Positions 10,435 to 19,192 are shown, counted from the first letter of the stretch. The stretch: DNA of 64,000 nucleotides from Faecalibacter macacae (GCF_003687725.1 NZ_RDOJ01000010.1:39130-103129); one strand, 5' to 3'. Translations and numbers: made by a program. The notes: generated by a model not told the origin, from the sequence alone.

Positions 10435-10442
10435 CAAATTTA
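10435..10442 (-). promoter_or_regulatory. Candidate -7 box (TAAATTTG) for rimP-nusA-infB
   Basis: It matches TAnnTTTG on the minus strand and lies 56 nt upstream of the rimP ATG in the 133-bp gap before the operon. No convincing TTG element is seen at the usual distance. Confidence 0.45.
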
Positions 10443-10512
10443 GAAATTATTTTTTGAAATCCCTAATTGAATCCTATTTATATTAAATAAAATATTTGAG
10501 AATCAATGTTTT

Positions 10513-11001
10513 TTAGTTGATAAAAATATCGTAAATAAGTATCCCAAATAGAATTAAACACAAGATTAAATCGTATCCTGTTGTAACTAAAAAACCAACG
10601 AATGAGCCAAATGCTGATTTCAAAGCTCCGTTTACATCTTTTGATGCAAAGGCTAATTCTCCTGCGAAAGCTCCAACAAAAGGTCCTATAATAAAACCAA
10701 CTGGAGGAAAAAACAAACCGACGATTAATCCTATAATCGATCCCCAGACTCCGTATTTAGTTCCGCCAAATTTCTTGGTTAAAGCCACTGGCAAAATATA
10801 ATCCAGGACAGAACCAATAGCTACAAAAATTCCGGCAATAATTACTACTTCCCAACCGAAACCACAATCCCCACTAAATAGTTTAAAAATTAATAATCCA
10901 ATTAGTGCTAAAGGTGCTCCCGGAATTGCTGGCAATACAACACCAACAAATCCTAAAAGGATTAAAAGTCCCGAAATCAGGTTAATTATAGAATCGTCCA
11001 T
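10513..11001 (-). CDS. DUF456 family membrane protein
   Basis: A 162-residue, strongly hydrophobic protein of the DUF456 family with about five membrane helices and small-residue-rich segments (LLGFVGVVLPAIPGAPLALIG, GPFVGAFAGELAF). The function of the family is unknown. The Gly-zipper-like segments suggest tight helix packing. It stands alone between rimP and the divergent MscS gene. Confidence 0.85.
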   Translation of the reverse strand: MDDSIINLISGLLILLGFVGVVLPAIPGAPLALIGLLIFKLFSGDCGFGWEVVIIAGIFVAIGSVLDYILPVALTKKFGGTKYGVWGSIIGLIVGLFFPPVGFIIGPFVGAFAGELAFASKDVNGALKSAFGSFVGFLVTTGYDLILCLILFGILIYDIFIN

Positions 11002-11041
11002 ATTTATAAATTATTTTAACTTTACACTAATGTACAAAATG

Positions 11042-11049
11042 TACCTTTG
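11042..11049 (+). promoter_or_regulatory. Candidate -7 box (TACCTTTG) for the MscS-like gene
   Basis: It matches TAnnTTTG and lies 31 nt before ATG 11081. It falls inside the longest open frame and so supports the downstream start. Confidence 0.45.
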
Positions 11050-11080
11050 TATTACTAAAATTTTAGTTTATAATATCATA

Positions 11081-12355
11081 ATGGCTCAACAAGAAGAACA
11101 TAAATCATTTTATCAAGAATTTTCAGAAAGCGTTAAAATTTACTTCAATGATAAGTTACAAATTGACATGTCTGAAAATCTTTTTAATTTCTTTGAACTT
11201 ACCACTTGGATTGGGATTTTATGTTTGATTGATTATACATTTCGTATATTATTATTACCATTAATCAAAAGATTAGCACAGAAAACAAAAATTAAGTGGT
11301 TAGAAATTGCATACAGAAATAAATGTTTCTCTTCTATCATTCATTTAATACCGTTAACTTTTGCATCGAGTATGAATGTGCTGTTATTTAAAGATGATGG
11401 TCCAATTCTATACGTTATACAACGAATGACAGAATTAATATTATTAATCGTATTTGCAATATTAATTTTCCGAATAATAAATTCTGTTATCGATTTATAC
11501 AATGAAGATGATAGTTATACAACTGTCGGCGTAAGAACTTTTGGTCAAATGATGAAATTTGTTGTTTCATTCTTTGCCATCATTTCTGGAATTATGATTC
11601 TTTTCAAAGTTGAATCTTCAACCATAATTACGGTATTAGGAGCAATGACTGCCGCCGTCTTATTAATATTTCGTGATGCTATTTTCGGGTTTGTCTCTGG
11701 TTTACAAATTGCCTATTCACGTATTATAAAGGTTGGCGATTGGGTTACATTATCAAAAGGAAATGTTGAAGGTATTGTACGAGAAATCAATATTAATTTA
11801 GTGAGAATCGAAAAATTTGATAAAACAATTGCTACGATTCCAACTGTTGATGTCGTTACCTCTCAAGTAACCAATCACATGCCGATGATGGCAAGTGGAA
11901 CAAGACAAATTAAACGTGCTATTGCTTTTAATGTAAATTCATTTAAATTCTGCTCCAACGAAATGTTAGATACTTTTGAAACTTATGATTTAATCAAAGA
12001 TTATATCATTAAAAAACGTGAAGAAATTAATTCGCACAACAAAGGAATTGAAAATTCTAATTTAGATATTAACGGATTACAATTAACTAATATTGGTGTT
12101 TTTAGAATCTATGTAGAAAGTTATTTAAAAAACATACAAACAGTTTCTAAATACGATCCAATTATCATCCGTCAGCTTCCTGTATCAATGGAAGGAATGC
12201 CGTTAGAAATTGCATGTTTTGCAAAATCTTCAACTAACTTTGAATTTGAAAGAATACAATCTGATATTTTCGATCATTTATTAACCGCTTGTAGAAAATT
12301 TGATTTACAAGTTATGCAGTCTATTTCTGCGACAGATATTAAACAAACAAATTAA
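11081..12355 (+). CDS. Mechanosensitive ion channel family protein (MscS-like)
   Basis: A 424-residue inner-membrane channel of the MscS superfamily, which opens under membrane tension to release osmolytes. About four N-terminal helices precede the pore helix and the conserved beta domain (FGFVSGLQIAYSRIIKVGDWVTL then GIVREININLVRIEKFD). The C-terminal cytoplasmic part resembles the YbdG/MscM type. The open frame extends upstream to 11030, but I chose ATG 11081 (MAQQEEHKSF) because a -7 box overlaps the extension. pdxJ begins 4 bp after the stop, so the two are probably co-transcribed. Confidence 0.9.
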   Translation: MAQQEEHKSFYQEFSESVKIYFNDKLQIDMSENLFNFFELTTWIGILCLIDYTFRILLLPLIKRLAQKTKIKWLEIAYRNKCFSSIIHLIPLTFASSMNVLLFKDDGPILYVIQRMTELILLIVFAILIFRIINSVIDLYNEDDSYTTVGVRTFGQMMKFVVSFFAIISGIMILFKVESSTIITVLGAMTAAVLLIFRDAIFGFVSGLQIAYSRIIKVGDWVTLSKGNVEGIVREININLVRIEKFDKTIATIPTVDVVTSQVTNHMPMMASGTRQIKRAIAFNVNSFKFCSNEMLDTFETYDLIKDYIIKKREEINSHNKGIENSNLDINGLQLTNIGVFRIYVESYLKNIQTVSKYDPIIIRQLPVSMEGMPLEIACFAKSSTNFEFERIQSDIFDHLLTACRKFDLQVMQSISATDIKQTN

Positions 12356-12359
12356 GATA

Positions 12360-13088
12360 ATGACAAAACTTAGTGTTAACATAAATAAAATTGCAACGAT
12401 TCGTAATGCACGTGGTGGAAATACACCAAATTTAGTTGAAGCTGCAATAAAAATACAAGAATTCGGTGGACAAGGAATTACAATTCACCCACGTCCAGAT
12501 GAACGCCACATTCGTTACCAAGACGTTTACGATTTAAAACCAGTTGTTACAACTGAATTTAACATCGAAGGGAAACCAATCGATAGTTTTATGGAATTGG
12601 TTTTAGCAAGCAAACCAGAACAAGTTACTTTGGTTCCAGATGCTGATGATGCAATCACTTCAAACTCGGGTTGGGACACGATTAAATACCAAGATTATTT
12701 AACGGATGTCATCAAAACTTTTAAAGAAGCTGGAATTCGTACTTCAATCTTTTTAGATCCAAATCCAGCATTGGTTGAAGCTGCTGCAAAAACTGGTGCA
12801 GATCGTATCGAATTATACACTGAAGAATTTGCTACACAATATGGTTTAGGAAATTTAGACGCAATTAAACCTTACAAAGAAACTGCTTTATTAGCTATAG
12901 AAAATGGATTAGCAGTAAATGCAGGACACGATTTAAGTTTAGATAACATTCAGTATTTTATTGAGCAAATTCCACAGATTGCTGAAGTTTCAATTGGACA
13001 TGCTTTAATTTCTGAAGCTTTATATATGGGATTAGAAAATACTATTCAATCTTATTTAAGAAAAATTGAAGTTGCTAACTTAAAATAA
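12360..13088 (+). CDS. pdxJ: Pyridoxine 5'-phosphate synthase
   Basis: A 242-residue PdxJ, which condenses 1-deoxyxylulose 5-phosphate with 3-amino-2-oxopropyl phosphate in the DXP-dependent vitamin B6 pathway. Conserved features are LSVNINKIATIRNARGG at the N-terminus, HPRPDERHI (active-site His/Arg), NIEGKP and the glycine-rich phosphate loop VSIGHALISEAL near the C-terminus. The open frame extends back to 12300, but family length and the LSVN start support ATG 12360. It follows the MscS gene directly and precedes a hydrolase gene by 1 bp. Confidence 0.97.
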   Translation: MTKLSVNINKIATIRNARGGNTPNLVEAAIKIQEFGGQGITIHPRPDERHIRYQDVYDLKPVVTTEFNIEGKPIDSFMELVLASKPEQVTLVPDADDAITSNSGWDTIKYQDYLTDVIKTFKEAGIRTSIFLDPNPALVEAAAKTGADRIELYTEEFATQYGLGNLDAIKPYKETALLAIENGLAVNAGHDLSLDNIQYFIEQIPQIAEVSIGHALISEALYMGLENTIQSYLRKIEVANLK

Positions 13089-13089
13089 A

Positions 13090-13866
13090 ATGGAACAACC
13101 AATTTTACATAGTAAAATAATCGGAACTGGAGAAAAACACCTACTTGTTTTCCATGGATTGTTTGGACAATTAGACAATTGGAATACACATGGTCGTCAG
13201 TTCGGAGAAATATACACGACACATTTAATTGATTTAAGAAATCATGGGCGTAGTTTTCATTCAGATGATGCTACAATCGCTGAAATGGTAGAAGATGTTG
13301 CACGTTACATGGATTTCCATCAAATTGAAAAAGCTCATATTTTAGGACATTCTTTAGGCGGACGAGTTGTGATGGACTTTGCAATGACTTATCCAGATAA
13401 AGTTGATCATTTAATTGTTGCTGATATGGCTCCTAAAGCGTATCAACCTCATCATAATGCAATTTTTAAAGCCTTATGTTCTGTTGATTTTTCTACGGTA
13501 ACATCTCGTAAAGATGTGGAAGAAACATTAAGCCAATATATTCCTGAAGCTGGTGTGCGTCAATTTTTATTGAAAAATGTTTACCATGCTGAAAATGGAG
13601 GTTATGATTTCCGTTTTAATCTTCCTGTTTTACAAAATCATTACGAAGATTTAGTAGGTAAAGATTTATTGAATGGAATTTTTGATGGACCAACTCTATT
13701 TTTAAAAGGAGCAAAATCAAATTACATCTTGCAAGAAGATGAATTTATCATCAAACAACGTTTTCCGAAAGCAGAAGTTGTTGCAATTGCAAATGCAGGA
13801 CATTGGCTACATGCTGAAAATCCGAAAGATTTTATTGAAGCTATTCTAACATTTTTAGAAAAATAA
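13090..13866 (+). CDS. Alpha/beta-fold hydrolase (YbfF-like esterase)
   Basis: A 258-residue alpha/beta hydrolase. The oxyanion region HGLFG lies near residue 22 and the nucleophile elbow GHSLGG near residue 87. The catalytic Asp is probably in the late region, and the His is in GHWLHAE near residue 240. The overall pattern (HGLFGQLDNWNTHGR, DLRNHGRS) resembles YbfF-type acyl esterases. The substrate is unknown. It is the third gene of the mscS-pdxJ-hydrolase unit, which ends at a strong terminator. Confidence 0.9.
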   Translation: MEQPILHSKIIGTGEKHLLVFHGLFGQLDNWNTHGRQFGEIYTTHLIDLRNHGRSFHSDDATIAEMVEDVARYMDFHQIEKAHILGHSLGGRVVMDFAMTYPDKVDHLIVADMAPKAYQPHHNAIFKALCSVDFSTVTSRKDVEETLSQYIPEAGVRQFLLKNVYHAENGGYDFRFNLPVLQNHYEDLVGKDLLNGIFDGPTLFLKGAKSNYILQEDEFIIKQRFPKAEVVAIANAGHWLHAENPKDFIEAILTFLEK

Positions 13867-13874
13867 TAAAACAA

Positions 13875-13899
13875 TAAAACGAGCTATTTGCTCGTTTTA
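13875..13899. terminator. Bidirectional terminator
   Basis: A 9-10-bp stem (AAAACGAGC / GCTCGTTTT) with a 5-nt loop lies between convergent genes. A-run and T-run flanks let it work in both directions. Confidence 0.85.
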
Positions 13900-13900
13900 T

Positions 13901-14887
13901 TTATGCTTTTACAATTCTGTTATTTGGTATAGAAAATTTAATTTTCGCACCTTTATTCAAGATAAATGGAAAATAAGCAACAAAATTAGATTCATCATGC
14001 TTGAAACGAATTAAGTAATCTCTACCTTGAAATTTAGAATCGATAACTTCTCCGTAATAATCACCATCAACATGTATCCAAACTTCATCTGGATAAACTA
14101 ATTGATAATAATTAAACATATCAATATCGCTTAATTTTAGCTTATTATATTTACCAACATCTAACAAATTAACGTAACCAAATAACTTTGCTACGTAACT
14201 ATTATATGGTTTTTCACGAACCTTTTCTACCTCGTCGTATTGCAATTTTCTACCTTTTTGTAAGACTAAAATACGATCTGATGTGTAAAAGGCATCTTGC
14301 AAATCGTGAGTTGTAAAAATCACAGTAATTTGATTTGCTTTACACCAATCTATTAACTTTTCTCTGATTGTTAACTTTAATGATTGATCTAAGTTTGAAA
14401 AAGGTTCATCTAACAATAATACTTCTGGTTTCTGAGCCAAAGCTCTTGCAATAGAAACTCGCTGACGCTGACCTCCACTTAATTTATTAGGAAACTGATC
14501 CTTTAAATCAAGCATCTCAACGACGCGTAATGCTTCGTCTATTTGTTTTTGTTTATGATCTAAATCAAAATTGCTTAAAAATTTACCCACGTTTTCGCCT
14601 ACCGTTACAAAATCTAACAATTCATAATCTTGCGCCACGTGTTTCATCATTTTATGACCTGGCAAAATATTAAAAGCTGGTCCTTTTAGTTTTACATCAT
14701 TCCAAGAAATTTCTCCTTGTGTAAAATCTTCTAAACCGTATATTAATCGTAAAAGTGTTGATTTTCCACTTCCACTTTCTCCAATAATACTTATTACTTC
14801 TCCTTTATTTACATCAAAAGAAATAGAATCAATGGCTTTTTGTTGGGCTGAATTATAGCTAAAATCTAGGTTTTGGATTGATAACAT
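13901..14887 (-). CDS. ABC transporter ATP-binding protein (orphan)
   Basis: A 328-residue ABC ATPase. Walker A is GESGSGKST near residue 37, the signature is LSGGQRQR near residue 137, and Walker B is EVLLLDEPF followed by the H-loop TTHD. After the nucleotide-binding domain (to about 225) there is a ~100-residue C-terminal region that looks like the TOBE-type regulatory domain of importer ATPases (CUT1/MOI class). No permease or binding-protein gene is adjacent, so its transporter partners must be encoded elsewhere. The substrate cannot be assigned. Confidence 0.92.
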   Translation of the reverse strand: MLSIQNLDFSYNSAQQKAIDSISFDVNKGEVISIIGESGSGKSTLLRLIYGLEDFTQGEISWNDVKLKGPAFNILPGHKMMKHVAQDYELLDFVTVGENVGKFLSNFDLDHKQKQIDEALRVVEMLDLKDQFPNKLSGGQRQRVSIARALAQKPEVLLLDEPFSNLDQSLKLTIREKLIDWCKANQITVIFTTHDLQDAFYTSDRILVLQKGRKLQYDEVEKVREKPYNSYVAKLFGYVNLLDVGKYNKLKLSDIDMFNYYQLVYPDEVWIHVDGDYYGEVIDSKFQGRDYLIRFKHDESNFVAYFPFILNKGAKIKFSIPNNRIVKA

Positions 14888-15028
14888 TAGGTCCTATTTA
14901 TTGTACAAATTTGATGAATTAATTTAGATTTATTAAATTTAACAAAAAATTTATAATTAGTATTGATATACATCAATGTAAAGACCAATCAAAACTTATA
15001 ATTTCGTTTTCAAATAAATTAAAGACAT

Positions 15029-15688
15029 ATGAAAAAATTATTTTTAAGCCTTGCGATGATTTCTGCAGTTGCGTTAACTTCTTGTGGAGGAAATACTGAA
15101 ACTGTAAATGCTACTGAAGCTCAAGAATCTGCTACTGCTTCTGAAGGAGCTGTAACTTACATTGCAGACTCAACATCTACAGTTAACTGGAAAGGTGGAA
15201 AAACATTTGACGATATCAACAAACCAGAAGAAGGACACTGGGGAATTGTTAAATTAAAAGAAGGTACAGCTACTGTAAATAATGGAGTATTAGAATCAGG
15301 TAAATTTGTTGCTGATTTTACAACTTTCGAATCTAAAGATTTAGACTCAGATCCTGAAACTAAAGCAAAATTAGACGGTCACTTAAAAGCTGCTGATTTC
15401 TTAGATGTTGAAAAATACCCAACTGCTTCTTTTGAAATTACAGGTGTTAAAGCAATTGAAGGAGGAGATTACAATTCAGAAATTTCTGGAAACTTCGAAT
15501 TCCGTGGAACTCCTAAAAACGTAACTTTTAAAGCAAACGTTACTGTAGAAGGTAATGTAGTTACAGTAAAATCTGAAGAATTTGGTATCAACCGTAAAGA
15601 TTTCGGAATCACTTTCGCTGGTGGTGGTGGATCTATCATCAAAGATGAAGTTTTATTACAAGTTGATTTAACTGCAAAAGCTCAATAA
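15029..15688 (+). CDS. YceI family lipoprotein
   Basis: A 219-residue lipoprotein with signal peptide and lipobox (MKKLFLSLAMISAVALTSCGG). The mature part is a YceI-like lipocalin beta-barrel: STVNWKGGKT near residue 50, HLKAADFLDVEKYPTASF near 125 and GNFEFRGTPKNVTF near 160. The family binds polyprenoid or other amphiphilic molecules, and the ligand here is unknown. It is a single-gene unit with its own terminator. Confidence 0.92.
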   Translation: MKKLFLSLAMISAVALTSCGGNTETVNATEAQESATASEGAVTYIADSTSTVNWKGGKTFDDINKPEEGHWGIVKLKEGTATVNNGVLESGKFVADFTTFESKDLDSDPETKAKLDGHLKAADFLDVEKYPTASFEITGVKAIEGGDYNSEISGNFEFRGTPKNVTFKANVTVEGNVVTVKSEEFGINRKDFGITFAGGGGSIIKDEVLLQVDLTAKAQ

Positions 15689-15721
15689 TTTGTTTTAAAA
15701 AAATAAATTATATCTTAATAT

Positions 15722-15755
15722 AAAAGCTACTTCTACAAAGAGGTAGCTTTTTTTT
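15722..15755 (+). terminator. Terminator of the YceI gene
   Basis: A 13-bp stem (AAAAGCTACTTCT / AGAGGTAGCTTTT, one G-T pair) with a 4-nt loop and eight T residues lies 34 bp after the stop codon. Confidence 0.9.
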
Positions 15756-15870
15756 ATTTCAAGAATTAATAGTCAATTAATTAAAATCTAAATTAGTTGA
15801 TAATTTTTTTATGAAATTTAATTCATCTTAATTATATTCGTAGTATAAAATTATTTACAGAAATAAACCA

Positions 15871-16371
15871 ATGAAAACAATTAAATTCTTCCATCCAGAA
15901 GAAACATTTAATTACAAAATCGAAAAAAGCCTTTGTAAGGTCGTTTATCAAGGAGATAAGCAAGTACTTTTAATTGAAATCCATTCAACAGATGAATTAG
16001 AGCATGTTGAAGACGATTCAATACAAAATGAGTTCCCTCAGTTATCTTTATTTATTGATGACTTTCCTTTAGATGTTGAATCTGCAGAAGAATTAAACGG
16101 TAAAACTATCGAAATTCCTTACGGATTTGCTGAAGAGGAAGACGAAGATGGGGAATTACACGAAGTTTACTACACTAGTCTTAATGTATCTGAAGAAGAT
16201 TACGAAGTTGTAGGTAATAAATTAACTTTTTCTATCAACGAAAAAGGTGTTTTATCTCTTAATTGGAAGGGACAAGTTCAAGATTTTACTGAAGAAACTT
16301 CTGATGATATTCCGTTTGAAATTAATTGTACTTTCGAAGAATTTGAATTTAAAGAAGAAGATTACGATTAA
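15871..16371 (+). CDS. Acidic cytoplasmic protein of unknown function
   Basis: A 166-residue protein that I do not recognise. It has no signal peptide or membrane segment and is very acidic, with Asp/Glu clusters near the middle (AEEEDEDGEL) and at the C-terminus (FEEFEFKEEDYD). Alternating hydrophobic and polar residues suggest mostly beta-structure. The gene has a proper ATG, uniform coding character and its own terminator, so it is very likely real. Neighbouring genes (YceI, DUF423) give no functional clue. Confidence 0.75.
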   Translation: MKTIKFFHPEETFNYKIEKSLCKVVYQGDKQVLLIEIHSTDELEHVEDDSIQNEFPQLSLFIDDFPLDVESAEELNGKTIEIPYGFAEEEDEDGELHEVYYTSLNVSEEDYEVVGNKLTFSINEKGVLSLNWKGQVQDFTEETSDDIPFEINCTFEEFEFKEEDYD

Positions 16372-16387
16372 TCATCATAGAACAAAT

Positions 16388-16418
16388 AAAAAGCTCGATT
16401 CATTGAATCGAGCTTTTT
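16388..16418. terminator. Bidirectional terminator
   Basis: A perfect 14-bp stem (AAAAAGCTCGATTC / GAATCGAGCTTTTT) with a tight 3-nt loop lies between convergent genes. Confidence 0.9.
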
Positions 16419-16441
16419 TTATATCTATTAAAATTGAATTC

Positions 16442-16831
16442 TTAACTGAATTTCATTTTAGAAAAATGGTAAACTAACATTCCCCATCCTGCAACCATCA
16501 ATAAACCTCCTAATGGCGTAATTGGGCCTAAGAATTTTAAGTTAGCTCCCCAGTAATCTGCAAACGACAAAAAGTAAATACTTACAGAAAAAATGAAAGT
16601 TCCGGCAATTATACACCATGCTGCTGAACGCTCGATTCCTGTATTAAAATTTAAAAAGAATCCGATAGCTAATAAAGCAATTGCATGATACATTTGGTAA
16701 CGAACACCAACTTCAAAACTTGCTAATTTATCTACATGTAAAATCTTTTTGAAAGCGTGTGCACCAAAAGCACCTAAAATAACCGCAGTCATTCCGTAGA
16801 ATGCAGCAATTGTTAAAACTATATTTTTCAT
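16442..16831 (-). CDS. DUF423 family membrane protein
   Basis: A 129-residue protein with four predicted membrane helices and the DUF423 family pattern (LGAFGAHAFKK near the N-terminus, YQMYHAIALLAIG, LGPITPLGGLLMVAGW near the C-terminus). The family is widespread and its function is unknown. It starts 1 bp after the tsaB stop codon, so it is probably translated from the same mRNA. Confidence 0.9.
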   Translation of the reverse strand: MKNIVLTIAAFYGMTAVILGAFGAHAFKKILHVDKLASFEVGVRYQMYHAIALLAIGFFLNFNTGIERSAAWCIIAGTFIFSVSIYFLSFADYWGANLKFLGPITPLGGLLMVAGWGMLVYHFSKMKFS

Positions 16832-16832
16832 T

Positions 16833-17507
16833 CTATTTATCTGTTTTCTTTTTTAAAGCAATAAAATTTTTCAGGTAAAAAGGTTCAAAGTAAGCGACAT
16901 CTTCAAAATCATTCGTATTAAATTTTGTATTCGCTACTTGTCCCATATATTTTGCTGATGGAAAAATCTGAACAAAAGTCGCATCCAAATGTGCTAAAAC
17001 TTCTTTACATTTTTCTGCACCATCACCTACAAAAACAATTTTCTTTCCTTTTAAATCTTCAAAAGAAGTTTCATCAATCACCTTTGCTTCTGTTTCTGTT
17101 AAAGGATTTCCTTCACCATCATACAACGCTGTATACACTTCCATACGACGTGCATCAATCATCGGAATAATTAAATCATATCCTTGATTAATTTGCGATT
17201 GTACTAAAATATCTAATGAATTTATAGATAGTAATTTGATATCTAATCCGTATGCTAATCCTTTTGCAGAAGAAACACCAATACGTAATCCGGTATATGA
17301 ACCAGGTCCTTTAGATACACAAATTGCGTCTAAATCTTTTAAACTAACACCAGCACCTTCGGCACACCAATCAATAAATTGATGCAATTTTTCACCATGT
17401 GCATAACCCTCATCCGCCTCTTCTACTAAACAAAGAAGCTCATCATCTTTAGCAATCGAAACTGAACAATTTTTTGTTGAAGTTTCTAAATTTAAAATCG
17501 TTGCCAT
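16833..17507 (-). CDS. tsaB: tRNA threonylcarbamoyladenosine biosynthesis protein TsaB
   Basis: A 224-residue TsaB, the scaffold partner of TsaD in making the universal t6A37 modification of ANN-decoding tRNAs. It has the ASKHA-fold start ILNLETSTKNCSVSI, the GPGSYTGLRIGVSSAKGLAYG block near residue 68 and PMIDARRMEVYTALY near 115. The frame is open back to 17525, but ATG 17507 (MATILNLET) matches the family. A TAnnTTTG box lies only 5 nt upstream of that start, which excludes the longer form and points to a very short leader. Confidence 0.95.
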   Translation of the reverse strand: MATILNLETSTKNCSVSIAKDDELLCLVEEADEGYAHGEKLHQFIDWCAEGAGVSLKDLDAICVSKGPGSYTGLRIGVSSAKGLAYGLDIKLLSINSLDILVQSQINQGYDLIIPMIDARRMEVYTALYDGEGNPLTETEAKVIDETSFEDLKGKKIVFVGDGAEKCKEVLAHLDATFVQIFPSAKYMGQVANTKFNTNDFEDVAYFEPFYLKNFIALKKKTDK

Positions 17508-17511
17508 GCCA

Positions 17512-17519
17512 CAAAGATA
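17512..17519 (-). promoter_or_regulatory. Candidate -7 box (TATCTTTG) for tsaB
   Basis: It matches TAnnTTTG on the minus strand and ends 5 nt before the tsaB ATG, implying a leaderless or nearly leaderless mRNA. Confidence 0.45.
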
Positions 17520-17585
17520 ATTCAAAATATTTGATGTCTTTTCTGAATTATGAAAGACTTAGTATCAAAAAAGTATTAAATATAA

Positions 17586-17789
17586 TTAGATTTCAATATT
17601 TTTTTTTTGCTCATTACTTCTCTTATAAAAAAAGTAAAATTGACTTATCGCTATTAAAAAATAAATTAGTTGATACATCCAAATATCAACAGTAAACGAC
17701 AAAAATTCTTTTGTTTCAGAATTTTCAAAAAATGTATAACCAAAACTAATTAGGAATAAGATTCCTAAAATAAGTGATAGATATTTCAT
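17586..17789 (-). CDS. Small two-helix membrane protein of unknown function
   Basis: A 67-residue protein starting MKYLSLILGILFLISFGYTFF, with a second hydrophobic segment at residues 39-55 and a basic tail (KRSNEQKKNIEI). The open frame extends back to 17900 inside the tolC-like gene, but ATG 17789 removes the polar, cysteine-containing extension and leaves a 19-bp gap after the upstream stop. It may be co-transcribed with the TolC-like gene. I recognise no family. Confidence 0.5.
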   Translation of the reverse strand: MKYLSLILGILFLISFGYTFFENSETKEFLSFTVDIWMYQLIYFLIAISQFYFFYKRSNEQKKNIEI

Positions 17790-17808
17790 ATTTAATGTTA
17801 AATTATTA

Positions 17809-19122
17809 TTACAATGTAATTGGTTTTCCTGCGTAGAAATCCAATACTTTTTGTTTAAAGATATAATTATATTTTGCTTGTAGCATTTGTGATTTAGCAA
17901 CCATTAAATCATTTCTTGATCGATTAAAATCATACAAGTTAATAACACCTGCTTTGTACGACTTATCAGCAAAATCGAAAGAAATTTCGGCATAACGAAC
18001 TGCTTCACGAGCAGATTCAAATGATGCAAAAGAAGAATTAACTTCAAAATACGCAGATTGTACATTTTGCAAAACGGTTTGCTTTTCTCGCTGTAAAGTA
18101 TTCTGAGCAATATCTTCGTTGATTAATGATTTCTGAATATTGATTCTATTTGAATATTGATTCCAAATCGGAAATGAAACTCCAACTCCAATTACATTAA
18201 CTACATTTTCTCTCCATTGGCTTAACCACGCTTGCTGATTAAGACCTTTATTAAAATAATCCATGTAATTAGTTCCTAAACTATAATTTCCTGTAACACG
18301 AGGTTTTAGGTAAGTTTCAGAGATTTCGGTTGCTTTTTTAGCTGATTCAATATTTTTCTCAGCTAATTTAACCGCAGGCTGAGATTCATAAGCTGTTTGA
18401 AGTACCTCTTCTAAATTATATAATTCATTCTGAATTGAGTTTGGTAAGGTTACATTTTCTACATTAAAATCTCTGTAATCTTGTAATTGCAATAACATTG
18501 CTAAATTAAACAATGCACGATCTATCTCTATTTGTGCATCGGTTACGCTTCTTACATTAGCAGCAACTTCGGCTTCTGCTTGTACCAATTCTGCCTTTGC
18601 AATTTTACCAACATCAAATTTTATTTTCGCCTGTTTTTGTAACTGGCGCGAAATATCTAAATTTCCTTCAGCAACTGTTTTCAATTCACGGTTTAGTAAA
18701 ACCGCTAAATAGTAATTTGCAACTTGTAAAGAAATATCGTTTAACGTAGTTAAAGTTTGAATTGAAGCAGCTTCTAAGTCAATTGCAGCCTTTTCTTTTT
18801 GCTTCTTTATAATTCCGCCACTGTATAAATTAACTTGCGACTGAACACCAAAAGCATTTGAAAATTGATAATATCCTTTATCAATCACAGGATGATAAGA
18901 TCCTATTGTAAAATTATTATCTAAATAACCAGTTACTGTTGGTAACCAATTATTATTAGCCTGTTCAAGATTCTGACCAGCTAACTTTTCATTTAATTGA
19001 TTATTTTGAATCGTCAAATTATTCTTTGCCGCATATTCTATACATTGCTCAATTGTCCAATTGTTTTGGGCAAATAAAAATGAACTTGATAATAATGCGA
19101 TGGAAAGAATAATTTTCTTCAT
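17809..19122 (-). CDS. TolC family outer-membrane efflux protein
   Basis: A 437-residue TolC/OEP protein with signal peptide (MKKIILSIALLSSSFLFAQ). It has the two repeated alpha-helical/beta-strand halves of the family. Features are the opening WTIEQCIEYAAKNNL, the coiled-coil segments rich in Ala/Glu/Gln (KAELVQAEAEVAANVRSVTD, near 185) and the second half near the C-terminus (YKAGVINLYDFNRSRNDL). It forms the trimeric outer-membrane duct of tripartite pumps. No membrane-fusion or inner-membrane pump gene is adjacent, so the partners are elsewhere. Confidence 0.93.
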   Translation of the reverse strand: MKKIILSIALLSSSFLFAQNNWTIEQCIEYAAKNNLTIQNNQLNEKLAGQNLEQANNNWLPTVTGYLDNNFTIGSYHPVIDKGYYQFSNAFGVQSQVNLYSGGIIKKQKEKAAIDLEAASIQTLTTLNDISLQVANYYLAVLLNRELKTVAEGNLDISRQLQKQAKIKFDVGKIAKAELVQAEAEVAANVRSVTDAQIEIDRALFNLAMLLQLQDYRDFNVENVTLPNSIQNELYNLEEVLQTAYESQPAVKLAEKNIESAKKATEISETYLKPRVTGNYSLGTNYMDYFNKGLNQQAWLSQWRENVVNVIGVGVSFPIWNQYSNRINIQKSLINEDIAQNTLQREKQTVLQNVQSAYFEVNSSFASFESAREAVRYAEISFDFADKSYKAGVINLYDFNRSRNDLMVAKSQMLQAKYNYIFKQKVLDFYAGKPITL

Positions 19123-19153
19123 AAATCTGTTTAATAATCTAAATGTAAAAAAT

Positions 19154-19192
19154 AAGTCGAACTTCTAACACATTTGTTACGAAATTCGACTT
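19154..19192 (-). terminator. Possible terminator/hairpin after gldC
   Basis: An 8-bp stem (AAGTCGAA / TTCGACTT) encloses a second smaller stem (TAACA / TGTTA). It lies between the gldC stop and the tolC-like start, with an imperfect T-rich tail on the minus strand. Confidence 0.45.

Noticed and set aside
11030..11080. N-terminal extension of the MscS-like protein
   Set aside because: A -7 promoter box lies inside it and the family-like start is MAQQEE at 11081.
12300..12359. N-terminal extension of PdxJ into the MscS gene
   Set aside because: The extra 20 residues are not part of PdxJ and overlap the upstream coding end.
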